Assembly (NCBI GenBank): GCA_004380135.1
Contig: QXCR01000053.1
Location: 111,266-175,265, forward strand
Direction: 5' to 3'
From: Stemphylium vesicarium
Lineage: Eukaryota; Ascomycota; Dothideomycetes; Pleosporales; Pleosporaceae
DNA length: 64,000 nucleotides
Shown: one piece after another, positions 45,901 to 55,975 of the stretch
Position numbering within the stretch: position 1 is the first letter of the stretch
Layout: each line of letters starts with the position of its first letter
Position numbers and translations under genes: made by a program
Notes under the pieces: generated by a model
Databases searched by the model: none
What the model was told of the DNA's origin: nothing
Seen by the model: the letters and a program-made list of their open reading frames with translations, nothing else

Positions 45901-47252
45901 CATCATTTGTTAGATGCGCCATCAGATGACGAGAGCGATGCCGGAGAAGAATTCGAAAGCTCATACCCGAACGACGTGACATTGTCGAGCGCATCTAACA
46001 ACCCTTGGTTGATGGGTATGGGCGCGCAACCAGGTCTTCACTTGGATTCAGAGGAACCTGCCCCAATGTGGGATTTGGAGCTGTCTGATGACGAAGACTT
46101 GAGGAGCGAAGAAGAGGATGTCGATGCTGACTCTTTCGATTTCTCCGACAGTGAATTTGGTTCGGACGATGAGTCTGCTCAGGGTATGTCAACACCATCC
46201 ACCACCTCATCACCAATCTGACAAAAGAAATAGACATGGCCGAATCCGTCATGTCACGCGCAACCATGGGCGACATCGACGGCATCTTCCCCGGCGAGGG
46301 TGAAGAGATTAAAATCACACAACCCGCCATTGACGACGTAGACCCCGACTTTTTCCCCGACGAAGAAGACCGCGACGACGACCACCTCACCTCGCACGAG
46401 CTGGGCCACGTGCACGCCTCGTCAGGCATCCGCCGCTGGAAGCGCGACGGCATCCTCCACGAAATCGACTGGGCGCTGCTAAAGCTCAAAGACGACCGCC
46501 TCCAACCCTACAACATCTGCCAAGGCGGCCGCCGCTTCTGCATCGGCAACATGGCCCCCGAGCAACGCGCCATCGCCTCCAAACTCACCACGCCCGTAGA
46601 CCGCCGCCAGTACCGTCCAGAAGAAGACGAGTACCCCAACGGCGTGGCCCCCGCCTCTTCCCTCGGCGGCCTCAACGTCCACTGTTTCGGCCGCACAACC
46701 GGTCTCCAGGGCGGCATGATAAGCTCCGTCATGTCCGCCGTCCGCATCTACCACCGCAAATCCTTCTCCCGCTCCTGGCACGTCGCCGGCGATTTCGGTA
46801 TCGGCGGCGACAGCGGTGCTTGGGTCGTGCAGAATGGAAAACACAAGGTCGTCGGGCATGTTCTTGCCTTTTGCCATAAGAATAAAATCGCGTACATATG
46901 CCCCATGGAGGTCTTGCTGGAAGATATCAAACGTACACTAGGCGCCAAGCGGATTTACCTCCCTGGTTCCGTCGAGCAGACGCTGTATGCGGCGAAGAGG
47001 GCGAGGCAGACTGATGGCGTGACAGATCTGGGGGAGAGGATCCAGGGACTCGGTATTGTGGATTCTGCGGCTGATGTTAGGGAGGCGTTGGGGTCGGGTC
47101 CACCGAGTGTTAACGCGGGTGGGTTGTGGGGTCATCGATCGCCGTTGGGGAGGGGTCAGGATGGCGAGAGGAATGCGCTTCCTACGATGCGGAGTAGCAT
47201 CATGCGGGTCAAGGAGGGTAGGGATGGGGGGTTGGAGATGAGTGTTAAGTGA
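42924..47252 (+). CDS. Multidomain protein: helical N-terminus, kinase-like domain, IQ motifs, trypsin-like protease
   Basis: Three exons (42924-45640, 45714-46183, 46234-47252) give about 1401 residues. Both introns have good signals (GTAGGT...CTAAT...GACAG; GTATGT...AATAG) and keep phase. Residues 1-110 are helical and resemble fungal HeLo-type regions ('[19 protein letters not shown]'); this is tentative. A kinase-like domain follows at about 240-550, with '[14 protein letters not shown]' (catalytic-loop Asp kept) but FDLFSD where DFG is expected, and no obvious glycine loop, so probably a pseudokinase. IQ-like motifs lie near 704 ('[10 protein letters not shown]') and 730 ('IIQKAWRQA'). 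Then comes a serine protease with His in 'GMSVHHLLD' (~968), Asp in 'EIDWALLKL' (~1139) and Ser in '[10 protein letters not shown]' (~1253). Acidic disordered inserts separate His and Asp. No signal peptide is visible, so it should act inside the cell. Confidence 0.8.
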
Positions 47253-47439
47253 ACATGGGGAGATTGTGGTTTTTTATTGTTTACAGGCTGGCGTTTAGGT
47301 GGGATGGAAGGAACTACCCCCCTTATCAGCTCTTATTCATCAGAAGCTGCAGTTCTAAACATTGCTTCATTCATATCCATCGTTGGGTATAAGCTTCCTC
47401 TCTCCTACTCATAGCTGGAAAAATCGTCTCTCTTTTTAC

Positions 47440-48576
47440 TCACACCCACACCCTCCCCCCAATATCCCCACAAATCCCCTCTTCATCCTCGCCCCTCCCA
47501 ATCCTCTCCCAAAACTCCTCAATCTCCGGTACATACCGCGTCTCATTCAGCGGTACATCCCACTCATTCCCCTCCTCCCCCAGCACACGCCCCCACTTCT
47601 CCATACGCTGCGGCCTCTTCCCATCGCGATTCGACGCAAAGTGGATGAGCAAGGACCCCGGGCGCGCCGCCGCCGGTTTCGCTGGATGTTTGGCCGAAGG
47701 CGGAAAGCCGTTGAACCAGCGCTGAGGCACGTGTACGATGGCGGGGGCGAAGCGCGGGCGCAGCGAGACTTGTTCCATGGCGCTTTGCTCCGAGTACTTG
47801 AGCTTGACGTCTGGTTCGTATTCGCGGTAGCTGAGGGCTGCGGCGAGGTACTCGACGGCCCAGGCGGAGACGCGGAGGAAGAAGACGCCGTTGTTGAGGC
47901 CGTTGCGGTCGTTTGTTAGGAGCATGTTGATGTCTTTGAATGAGGTCTTGACGCTGGCGTTTTCTGCTTTATCGGCATTGTATTTCCGTGACGCTGGTGG
48001 TGGTAAGAAGATTTCTAGCGGAATGTTCGGGTTCATGATCATGGTGTCGCGGTCGTGCCAGAAGAGCCATTCTAAGCGCTCTTCCTCTGGCTTGGCGAGT
48101 TCGGCGCCGAGGATCGTGAGAAGGAAAGCATGTTTGGACCAGAGACCGTGGAGGATGCGCTCGCGCAGGATGAAGTGCGGGTAGTTGTGAATGGCATCGT
48201 GGGCTTTATGCGAGGAGATGGCGACTTCGTATGTGGGATCCTGGGGGCCGAAGGAGGCTGTGACTTTACCGATTCGAGGCCAAGGTTGTGAGAGTGATGA
48301 TGTGTCGGGTGAGGCAGTATCACTGTATCCAGGCTGTTGAAATGGTGTTGATTGTAGTACGTTTGGTGTGGGTGGGGAGTGAGAGAATGACAGAATGGGT
48401 GAAATTGATGCCCGTTTGCCTGCTAACAAGGAAAGGAGAACGAGGCATAATGTGAGCAAAACACAGTATTTGAACGCGCGGTATGTTGTTCGTGGAAGAT
48501 GGAGACAAGAGCGATGCGGTTTCTCTTCGTAGAAAGATAGTCCGCTCTCAAGAGAAGAGCGACTGCTATCGCTCAT
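47440..48576 (-). CDS. GT34 alpha-glycosyltransferase (GMA12/MNN10 family)
   Basis: The single-exon protein has 378 residues. A short Ser-rich cytoplasmic tail and a signal-anchor ('AFKYCVLLTLCLVLLSLLAG', residues ~34-53) indicate a type II Golgi protein. The catalytic domain begins with 'KVTASFGPQDPTYEVAISSH'. It contains the metal/nucleotide-sugar motif in 'EWLFWHDRDTMIMNPNIPLE' (D-R-D as the DxD) and later 'LNNGVFFLRVSAWAVEYL', typical of GT34. Family members transfer galactose or mannose to N-glycans or other wall mannans. It converges on the protease-domain gene with only ~190 bp between stops. Donor sugar cannot be decided. Confidence 0.88.
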   Translation of the reverse strand: MSDSSRSSLESGLSFYEEKPHRSCLHLPRTTYRAFKYCVLLTLCLVLLSLLAGKRASISPILSFSHSPPTPNVLQSTPFQQPGYSDTASPDTSSLSQPWPRIGKVTASFGPQDPTYEVAISSHKAHDAIHNYPHFILRERILHGLWSKHAFLLTILGAELAKPEEERLEWLFWHDRDTMIMNPNIPLEIFLPPPASRKYNADKAENASVKTSFKDINMLLTNDRNGLNNGVFFLRVSAWAVEYLAAALSYREYEPDVKLKYSEQSAMEQVSLRPRFAPAIVHVPQRWFNGFPPSAKHPAKPAAARPGSLLIHFASNRDGKRPQRMEKWGRVLGEEGNEWDVPLNETRYVPEIEEFWERIGRGEDEEGICGDIGGRVWV

Positions 48577-49456
48577 TGCAAAACTGTCTTTACTGCCCGG
48601 GCAGCGCGCAAACCTGACGATCTCGAAAAAGCAAGAAGACCGGCATCTGGATTCCCGATTCCTGGGGGGAAGCTGGCCAAAAGTGAGCGACTAGAAATTG
48701 ACTAGCTGACAGTATATGAAAGGTGGCTGATATATGAGACGCGACATCATCTTGGTCTTGCGCCTCAAGGCCAGCGTCAGCTTTCTACTAGGAATGGCCT
48801 AGACATGTCGGGTAGTGTCAAGAGGCTGACAAGAGCGTCCAAGAGTTTCACCGTCGAGTTGCAGCCAATTGGGCCGAATGGGTCATGCGCCGGCTCGGGA
48901 TTACTAGGTGCGACGACCAAGGCTGCCACGCTTGAGGCTCATCAGCACGTCTTAATCCCGCAAGGCACACGTATTTGCAGTGAACCATGATTGTTAGCGT
49001 TTCAAGCTTCCCCAATGCTGCGCCAAATGAACATAGCGAGACCCTTCCAGATGTTGGGACCAAGAGGAGCCGAGACAGCAGTCTGGAGCTAACCCTCAAG
49101 GCGCTGACAAGACCGAATTCTACCGGTAAAGTGCCGGGTTAAGGACCCCGAAGCAAAACTGCAGCTTGTATGGCCAGAGGAAGGAAATACGTGTAAAACA
49201 GACATGGTCAGACTAGACACGCTGGGTGCTGTCAAGTGTATGTGTTTGGCAGGATTAGGCATAGGTTGGTTGGAAGACGATAAGTGACGTCGATCGCGAC
49301 GGTAAAACCGCGCGTCCCTGCCAAGCCGCTAAGTTACCGGCATCTTCACCAAGCGAGACCGTGGGGAACTTCAAACACGCGACGCGATTGCATCGTGAAC
49401 AACAAGGCGCAATTTGTGAATAACTGTCCAATGATGAAATAGCATGGTATTGCATT
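48577..49456. other. Intergenic region
   Basis: This carries the promoter of the GT34 gene and the 3' end of the Zn2Cys6 gene. No further feature was seen. Confidence 0.45.
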
Positions 49457-51131
49457 CTAACCGCCATCTACTTCCTCATGAATGAAGTGAATGCCGAGGC
49501 TTGCCAAACGACGTGATATCTGTTTGCCATGAGCAAGCTGACGGCTATATCGTTTTGGCTTCTTCTGGAATACGGCAAGCGCTGTTGGCAAAGTGAAGAA
49601 GGCAGATCCGGCATGATGCATCCCCACGTTCGGCTGTGTGAGATACTCCATGCTATTACAGATCATTTCCGCAAGGTCCGCAGCCGACTCTTCCGTATCC
49701 GATTCACCTGTAATCGACGCTGGCTCAATGGTACGAGGCTGCGTTTCCAGAGCATATAATGCTGCGTCGAGTTTACTAAGATGGTTTTTGGCGATGATCC
49801 TGAACGCCCAGTAGTGGGTTAGGCTATTTGCCGTCATGATATCCGGAAACCAAAGAGCTTCTGCAATCGCAGGTAAAGCTTCTCCCGCGACAGGGCTTGT
49901 CCCTGCAGGGGGAGAAGATGTGCGAGTTTGCGTTGTTAGTTCCCATTCCTGAAGACTTTGGAGGAAATTCTGGAAGTCTTGACGGACTTCATGAATTTGA
50001 GCTAGATTAGCTAGGAGGTCCTTTGCGCTGTAGTATCTTTCCAGTAGGCTTGGCAGTATACTGGCCCGGTTGATGAGCAGCTGCATCGCGGGCAGTGGTC
50101 GGCCGCGGAATGGTATAGTGGTCCATTCCTCTTCCGCAAGGAACGTCGCCCGTTTAGTTTGAATCGAGTTTATCAACTAATATCGAGTCAGAACATTGGT
50201 CGGTAGAAATTTCGACTCCCACGTAGACCTACCAACAAGGGCCGGAAACCCACAAATATTGTATGGAATACACCACTACGGAATGTTTCTGGTCTGAAAC
50301 TTTTCATCAGATCCCCAACAGCCCTCGCGTGCGTCGCCCAGCTCGAACCGAACCGTGGAGTCAAGATCTGTGAAAGCGTTGGTCAACGGCATGGGATATA
50401 ATGGGGTTCTTCAACTTCATACATACATCCGTTACTGCCAGACACATGATAGCGATACAGTGTTCGACGCGAAAGTCCCCCTTTGCTTCCTCGATGGCCT
50501 TTCCCAGCCGTGTGAGCGCACCAAAATAATATTGTGGTATAGGAAATTTGCAAAACTCCTGCTTCACACTATGACTTCGTATAGTCGTAGCCAAAGTGCG
50601 AATGGCAGATTTGAGAAAGGGTCTTCGTGCGTTGACTGGAATAGTTGGAAGTATCTCGACCCATGCTCCACAGATCTGGTTCTGGTGCGGATTGAGTTCC
50701 AGAGGGGTTCGGCTGTAAGCCTGCTGATAGCTCTGCACGATAAAGCTGATGTTGTTTTCTAATCCGTACTCATCATTTGGTTCAAAGTGTCCGCTCAAGC
50801 ATCTGGGTGATGGTATTCCAGGGCTAGTGATGTACCAAGTCTCCCCTTCGGGTACGGCCTTGGGGGTCCGTTCTTTCTTTAATGGGGTGACTTCATCGCC
50901 ATATGTCATGCACTCGCTTTTCAAAGTACCGGACGAGGCACAATTTATGAACTTGAAATCCCGATGATAATCGCAAATGCCGATTTTCCGACGAACGCAT
51001 TGGGAACACGCAGGCTGTTTCCCATCGCACTTGAGGCTATCAGTAAGCGGATGCACGCGCTTCACGTTGAGACTTACGGCAAGCTTCCGAGATCTGCAGG
51101 GCTGGCAAACGTTTTTTCGTTTCGCTCGCAT
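49457..51131 (-). CDS. Zn2Cys6 transcription factor
   Basis: Four exons (51131-51078, 51029-50427, 50367-50233, 50176-49457) give 503 residues. The first intron is 48 nt and splits the zinc cluster; removing it restores C-x2-C-x6-C in 'CQPCRSRKLACDGKQPACS', followed by QCVRRKIGICDY. All six Cys are present. The rest matches the fungal-specific regulator region (DUF3468-like): 'RPFLKSAIRTLATTI', 'CIAIMCLAVTD', 'FGSSWATHARAVGDLM', 'FRPETFRSGVFHTIFVGFRP' and a helical C-terminus. The second intron has a GTATGT donor and TTTCACAG acceptor, the third a CTGAC branch. It is nuclear by family. It is divergently transcribed from the Ayg1-like hydrolase 1.2 kb away, a possible target. Confidence 0.85.
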
Positions 51132-52317
51132 TAAGTACGTGCCTTTGGCGCTTGTTGGACGCGCATAAGGTCTTGGTACAGATCGAGCGCCTAGATGCAG
51201 CAGGCAAAGTAGAACAAGCGAAGCTTAGTGATACGGTATCTTTTTAAAGGTCGTCGTTTCGCCAAGGCCGTGACTAGAATAGGTACCTCCGCTTATGGCC
51301 GAATAGCACCGCTTTCGTGATCGGGCCGCAAACCTTCCATCATCTCTTTAATATTAACTCCTGACTGTCGCCTCGCTTTTCGCGCGAGCATCAATATCAT
51401 GACTCATATGCCCGTAAGGCATGTAGTCATCGCCAATAGAATTGAGAAGCTACATACTCAGGTCAATGATTTTAAGATGGGTACCTCGATACCTGGGTGA
51501 AGGGGAAATTGCAAATAGGCGCACCCTCATGAGGACATTGATGAAAACACCATGATGACCTAACGTTATATTCAGATCAGTTTGAGTAAAATTCCCGGGT
51601 TTCTGCAGCTTTACCTGCAAATCATTTATTAGCTTGTACCAATAACAAAGTTGTTGCTGTAGCTGAGGGACGCAGCTGCATTAACCGGGCTGTTGGCGAA
51701 GAGCAGCTTTGTTTTATACCTGAAAACTACACGGTCTTCTTTCTCGTTCTTCAATTGTATTTCAGCCTCATTGTTCCATATTCCAAGGTCAAGCGTCATC
51801 TGGTGCCCGTGAACCCGACTCCTGATCTGCGCCGAAAACATTCAACCCGCTAAATACACTTCAACACTAAAAATAAGCATAAACACAATTATAAGAATTT
51901 AGCTTAACCCCAAACACAGAAATTCACATCCAATATACCTCAAAGTAATTTTTCCATCATTCGACGCACATCGTAGCATCGAAGACGATGTTGCTATCTC
52001 CTGCAATCCAGCTCTTCGTTCGGCTCCCCGCTCGCGTACCCTGCATCATGAAACCGCGTCCGAACGGCGGACCGCGCCACCATTACCCGCAACGCGACAC
52101 ATGCCGACGGCACCGCGCTTGCGTAAATCCGATTCAAGAGACGGGGAACCATTCGTTCACACTCATGTAGAATATAAGTTCCGCGACAGGGCGCTCGCTG
52201 GTGCGATAGTCTAGCAAACTTCCTTTTCTTCGACGTCAATCAATCTATATAAGCGTATTTGTTGTACAAAAGGGCCAATTGAGCGGACAAGCAAGAAAAA
52301 GATATTGTAAAGACAAG
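51132..52317. other. Divergent promoter region between regulator and Ayg1-like gene
   Basis: This is an AT-richer spacer, especially at 51840-51960, holding both promoters. A minus frame at 51629-51841 reads 'TLDLGIWNNEAEIQLKNE' and could be a relic of a beta-rich protein, but it has no intact neighbours. A TATA-like box before the hydrolase is listed separately. Confidence 0.5.
52246..52253 (+). promoter_or_regulatory. TATA-like box of the Ayg1-like gene
   Basis: TATATAAG lies 65 bp upstream of the ATG at 52318, a plausible core promoter position for a gene with a short leader. This is inferred from sequence and position only. Confidence 0.4.
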
Positions 52318-53693
52318 ATGGCGGCACCAGGTGGCAAGTTCTTCATCCAGGAGAAATTAAAGACTCCAGCTCCACACCACGAGTCGTACGCACAACTCTG
52401 GGAGACGAAATGGAAGAAACCCGTATGTCCTTGCCCTATCTCACACATACACTACTTCTCTTCCTTCCACCGTTCTTCCCAAACAATGCTCCATCTCCAC
52501 CGCTATCACGAACCATATGTCTAACACCCTCCCAGGCAGAAATGGGCGTCTACCCCTTCATGTTCGGCACAGCCAGCGACTTCGCCCCCATTGTCTCCAC
52601 CATGACCGAGCAAAACATGCGCGAGCCCTACAACTGGGACGAATACGCGCGCCTCTACTTCCCACAAGCTGAAGCCCTCGCAGCAAAAGCCCGCGAAGCC
52701 GAGGCAGCCGGCGAGTTAGAAAAAGCCTCAGAGTATTACCTGCGCTCCAGTGCCGTATACCGCATAAGTCGGTTCCCCGCGCCGCGCAGCGCTGTGCAGC
52801 GCGAGGCGTGGGAGAAGGGGAAAGAGATGTGTATCAAGGGGTTAGGCATGCGTGAGCATCCTGTCAAGGAAGTTAGAATTCCGCATACGCACCGGGGCGA
52901 GGGCGAGGGCGATGCGATTCCGATGTATTACCTTCTCCCCGAGGGTGCGGGGGAGGCGAAGCAGGTACCGACTGTGATCATATTTACGGGCCTGGATGGG
53001 TATAGGACGGAACTTGCGGTGTGGATGGAGGGCTGGCGGCGCGTGGGCGTTGCGACAATCGTGCTGGAGATACCGGGGACGGGCGATTGTCCTGCGAAGG
53101 CGGCGGATCCTACGTCGCCGGATCGGCTGTATAGCTCGCTGTTCGATTGGGTAGCGCAGCAGGATGCGCTTGATAAGAAGAAGGTCGCTATCTGGGCTTT
53201 TAGCACCGGTGGTTATTATGCGATTCGCGTGGCGCATACGCATGCGGATAAGTTAGCGGGTGTCGTCGCTCTGGGCGGTGGTTGCCACTACATGTTCTCC
53301 CCCGAATGGCTCGATAACGTAAACCATCTCGAATACCCCTTCGATCTCGCCAATACGCTCGCGTATAAGTGGGGCTATGGGGACGATGTCGAGACGTTCA
53401 AGAAGGAGGCCATGGACAAGTTCTCGCTGCTCAAAGATGGCACGCTGGATAAGCCAGAGTGCGCGAGGTTATTGCTGGTCAATGGTACCGAAGATGAGAT
53501 CTTCCCCATCGACGATTACTATCTTGCATTGCAGCATGGCGCGCCCAAGGAAGCAAGATTTGTACCTGGTATAAAGCACATGGGCGAGCCGGAAAGCTTC
53601 TTCGTCATCATAAAGTGGCTGTACAAGCTTTTCGGGATTGAAGCGGAAATCGGGAAGCAGATGGCTACTTTGATGTTCAAGCCGAAGTACTAA
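52318..53693 (+). CDS. Ayg1-like alpha/beta hydrolase
   Basis: Exons 52318-52422 and 52536-53693 (113-nt intron) encode 420 residues. In Aspergillus fumigatus, Ayg1 shortens a heptaketide naphthopyrone on the way to DHN melanin. Family signatures here are 'YPFMFGTASDF', 'SAVYRISRFPAPRS', 'IIFTGLDGYRTE' (oxyanion region), 'LEIPGTGDCPAKAADPTSPD' and the nucleophile elbow 'WAFSTGGYYAIR' with Ser about 257. The acid is likely in 'NGTEDEIFPIDD' and the His in 'GIKHMGEPES'. Length matches Ayg1. There is no signal peptide. No polyketide synthase or other pigment gene is in the window, so the substrate could be a different polyketide. The nearby Zn2Cys6 gene may regulate it. Confidence 0.85.
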
Positions 53694-53840
53694 AAGTGAG
53701 GGATGAGCACAGGATGAGCTTGGTTTGATATCTTGTTTTGATTTCATTCATGCTTGATATCTCATGCCGATTGTGTCGGTCTGCGTTAATTCGATTGTCC
53801 ATTCCTGCCCCCCTCATACGCCGGTAATGCTATGAAAAGA

Positions 53841-55975
53841 CTATTTGTGAGCTGTCAAATGTTAGCACCGGCCAGACACATACCGGGTGCGAAGAGTCAC
53901 TTACGGATGCCCTCGACAGGCTTGCCTGTACCGTCGGATACTTCGGCAGCCGTCTTCTTGTCCTCAACGATGTCCTTCATGAAGGGGAAAGTAAGCACCT
54001 CCTTGATGGAGTAATGGTCGGTCAAGAACATGACGAGACGGTCAATGCCCATGCCCCAACCACCGGTCGGTGGCAGACCGTACTCGAGTGCCTGGCAGAA
54101 GGTCTCGTCGATGAGCTGTGCTTCGTCGTCACCTGCCGCCTTCTGGTTGGCTTGCTCCGCCTGATGTTTGTTAGTAAAATATACTTTTGAGCATTACGCC
54201 AGGTGTTCTGAGAGACTTACAAAGCGTTCACGTTGCACGCCAGACATGTTAAGCTCAGTGTAACTGCAGGGTAGAAGTCAGTGTATGTTTCACAAGCATT
54301 CTGCATATGCAAAACTTACGCGTTAGCAATCTCCTTCTTGCAAACAAAGGCCTCGAAGCGCTCGCAAAGACCAGGAATCTCTCGGTGGGTCTTGGCAAGT
54401 GGTGACATGACCTCGGGGTGGCCAACGATGAATGTAGGGTTGATGGCGGTCTCTTCAATGAACTCTCCAACTAACTTGTCGATCATTCTTGAGTTGGTGC
54501 GGGGTTCTGAGCAGTCGACCTTGACCTTCTTGAGTACGTTCTTGAGGAACTCGTTGGTCTCGGCAGTGTGCAGTTCAGTTGCTGGTGGGAACTTCTCTCC
54601 AGTGGCCTCCTCCAACGCAGGAATCATGTCGACTCGCCTCCATGGCCTTGCCCAGTTGACATTGTAAACCTCTCCGGTCTGAGTGTGGTAGACCGTCTCA
54701 TAGCTGCCGGTGACCTCCTTGACCATCTCGCTGACAAGCTCTTCGGTCATGTCCATGAGGTCCTTGTAATCGGCGTATGCCATATAGAACTCGCAGGTGG
54801 TAAACTCGGGGTTGTGGGTCAGGTCAATGCCCTCGTTCCTGAATTGACGGCCGATTTCGTACACCCTCTCCAAGCCTCCGACAACCAACTCCTTGAGGTA
54901 TAACTCGGGGGCGATACGCATGTACAACTCCATGTCGAGTTCGTTGTGGTATGTCTTGAATGGTCTTGCCGTCGCACCTCCAGCAATCTTGTTCATCATG
55001 GGTGTCTGCACTTCCAGGAAGTCTCGCTCGTCGAGGTACCTACGGACAGCCTTCACAATCTTGGAGCGGGAGATGAAAGTTTGTCGCGTGGAGTCATTCA
55101 TAATGAGATCAAGGTATCGGTTGCGGTGACGCTGCTCCTGGTCCTTGTAGCCACTGTTGTCGCATCAGTACCATGTTTGCAAGACAAGCCGGGCTGATTA
55201 GACTTACAAATGCTCGGTTGGCAACATCCTCAGGCATGGTGTGAGGAGAATAACCTCGCGCGCGAAGATACTCAGCTCACCCTCACCGCCCTTCTTGGGA
55301 CTTGTGCGGCCGGGGAAGCCAATGACACCAATGATGTCTCCACGCTGGATGTTCTCATGCTGCTTCTCAAATGGCACGTCGGCCTTGGCTTCTTGTAATT
55401 GGCACATGACCTGGATGGTGACGCCCTCTGCCTTGCCTATAAATTGTTAGATGCGTATAGGTGGGTAGTATTGGCACCGGAGCGCATACAGACGTAGAAG
55501 TGGAGAGCGTTGGAAGCCGACCGCTGCGTCATAACGCGGAGACCCATGCGAATCTCCTTGTCTGGCTCCGTCTCTCCCTTCTTGAGATGTGAGTAGTCGC
55601 GTACATAGTCAGCGATCTTGTAGTTGGTGTGGAACTTGTGGGGGTAAGGGTTGGGGTCCTGGGAGGCTTGGAGGGCGGCGATCTTCTTGGAGCGGATCTC
55701 AAAGTATTGCTGGAGCGTGTTAGCAGCGCGAAGAATCAATCAAATTTGAACAAGAAACGCACATTTGGGTTCAATTCCTCGATGTCATCCTTCTTCTCCT
55801 TCTTGGGACGCGCTGGCAGCGACGCCTCCTTCTCCTTCTTCTTCTCGTCCTTCTCGCGCTGCTTCTGGCGGCGCTTGAGTTCGCTCTTGGAGATCTTCTC
55901 ACCAGTGACAGGGTCGGTGTGCAAGTCCTTGGCCTCAGCGGCCGGTGGCTGGGTAGCGGATTGTTCGTCAGCCAT
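53841..55975 (-). CDS. KRS1: Cytoplasmic lysyl-tRNA synthetase, class II
   Basis: Seven exons: 55975-55763, 55709-55490, 55436-55208, 55153-54320, 54263-54221, 54160-53905 and 53851-53841, giving 601 residues. The Lys-rich N-terminal extension ('[20 protein letters not shown]') is typical of eukaryotic LysRS and binds tRNA. Next is the OB-fold anticodon domain ('[19 protein letters not shown]', '[13 protein letters not shown]'). The catalytic domain carries class II motif 1 near '[17 protein letters not shown]', motif 2 '[20 protein letters not shown]' and motif 3 '[14 protein letters not shown]'. Each exon join preserves phase. The last intron leaves an 11-nt final exon; without that splice, the frame ends two codons after GI instead (GIRK). 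It charges tRNA-Lys in the cytosol; no mitochondrial leader is seen. Confidence 0.93.

Noticed and set aside
45697..47252. Trypsin-like protease as a separate gene from 42924-45644
   Set aside because: The first frame ends only four bases past a good GTAGGT donor, and splicing to 45714 keeps phase with a CTAAT branch site; His and Ser of the triad also lie on different downstream exons.
51629..51841. Small minus-strand gene with beta-rich translation
   Set aside because: It has some protein-like texture, but no start context, no flanking exons and no motif firm enough to support a call.
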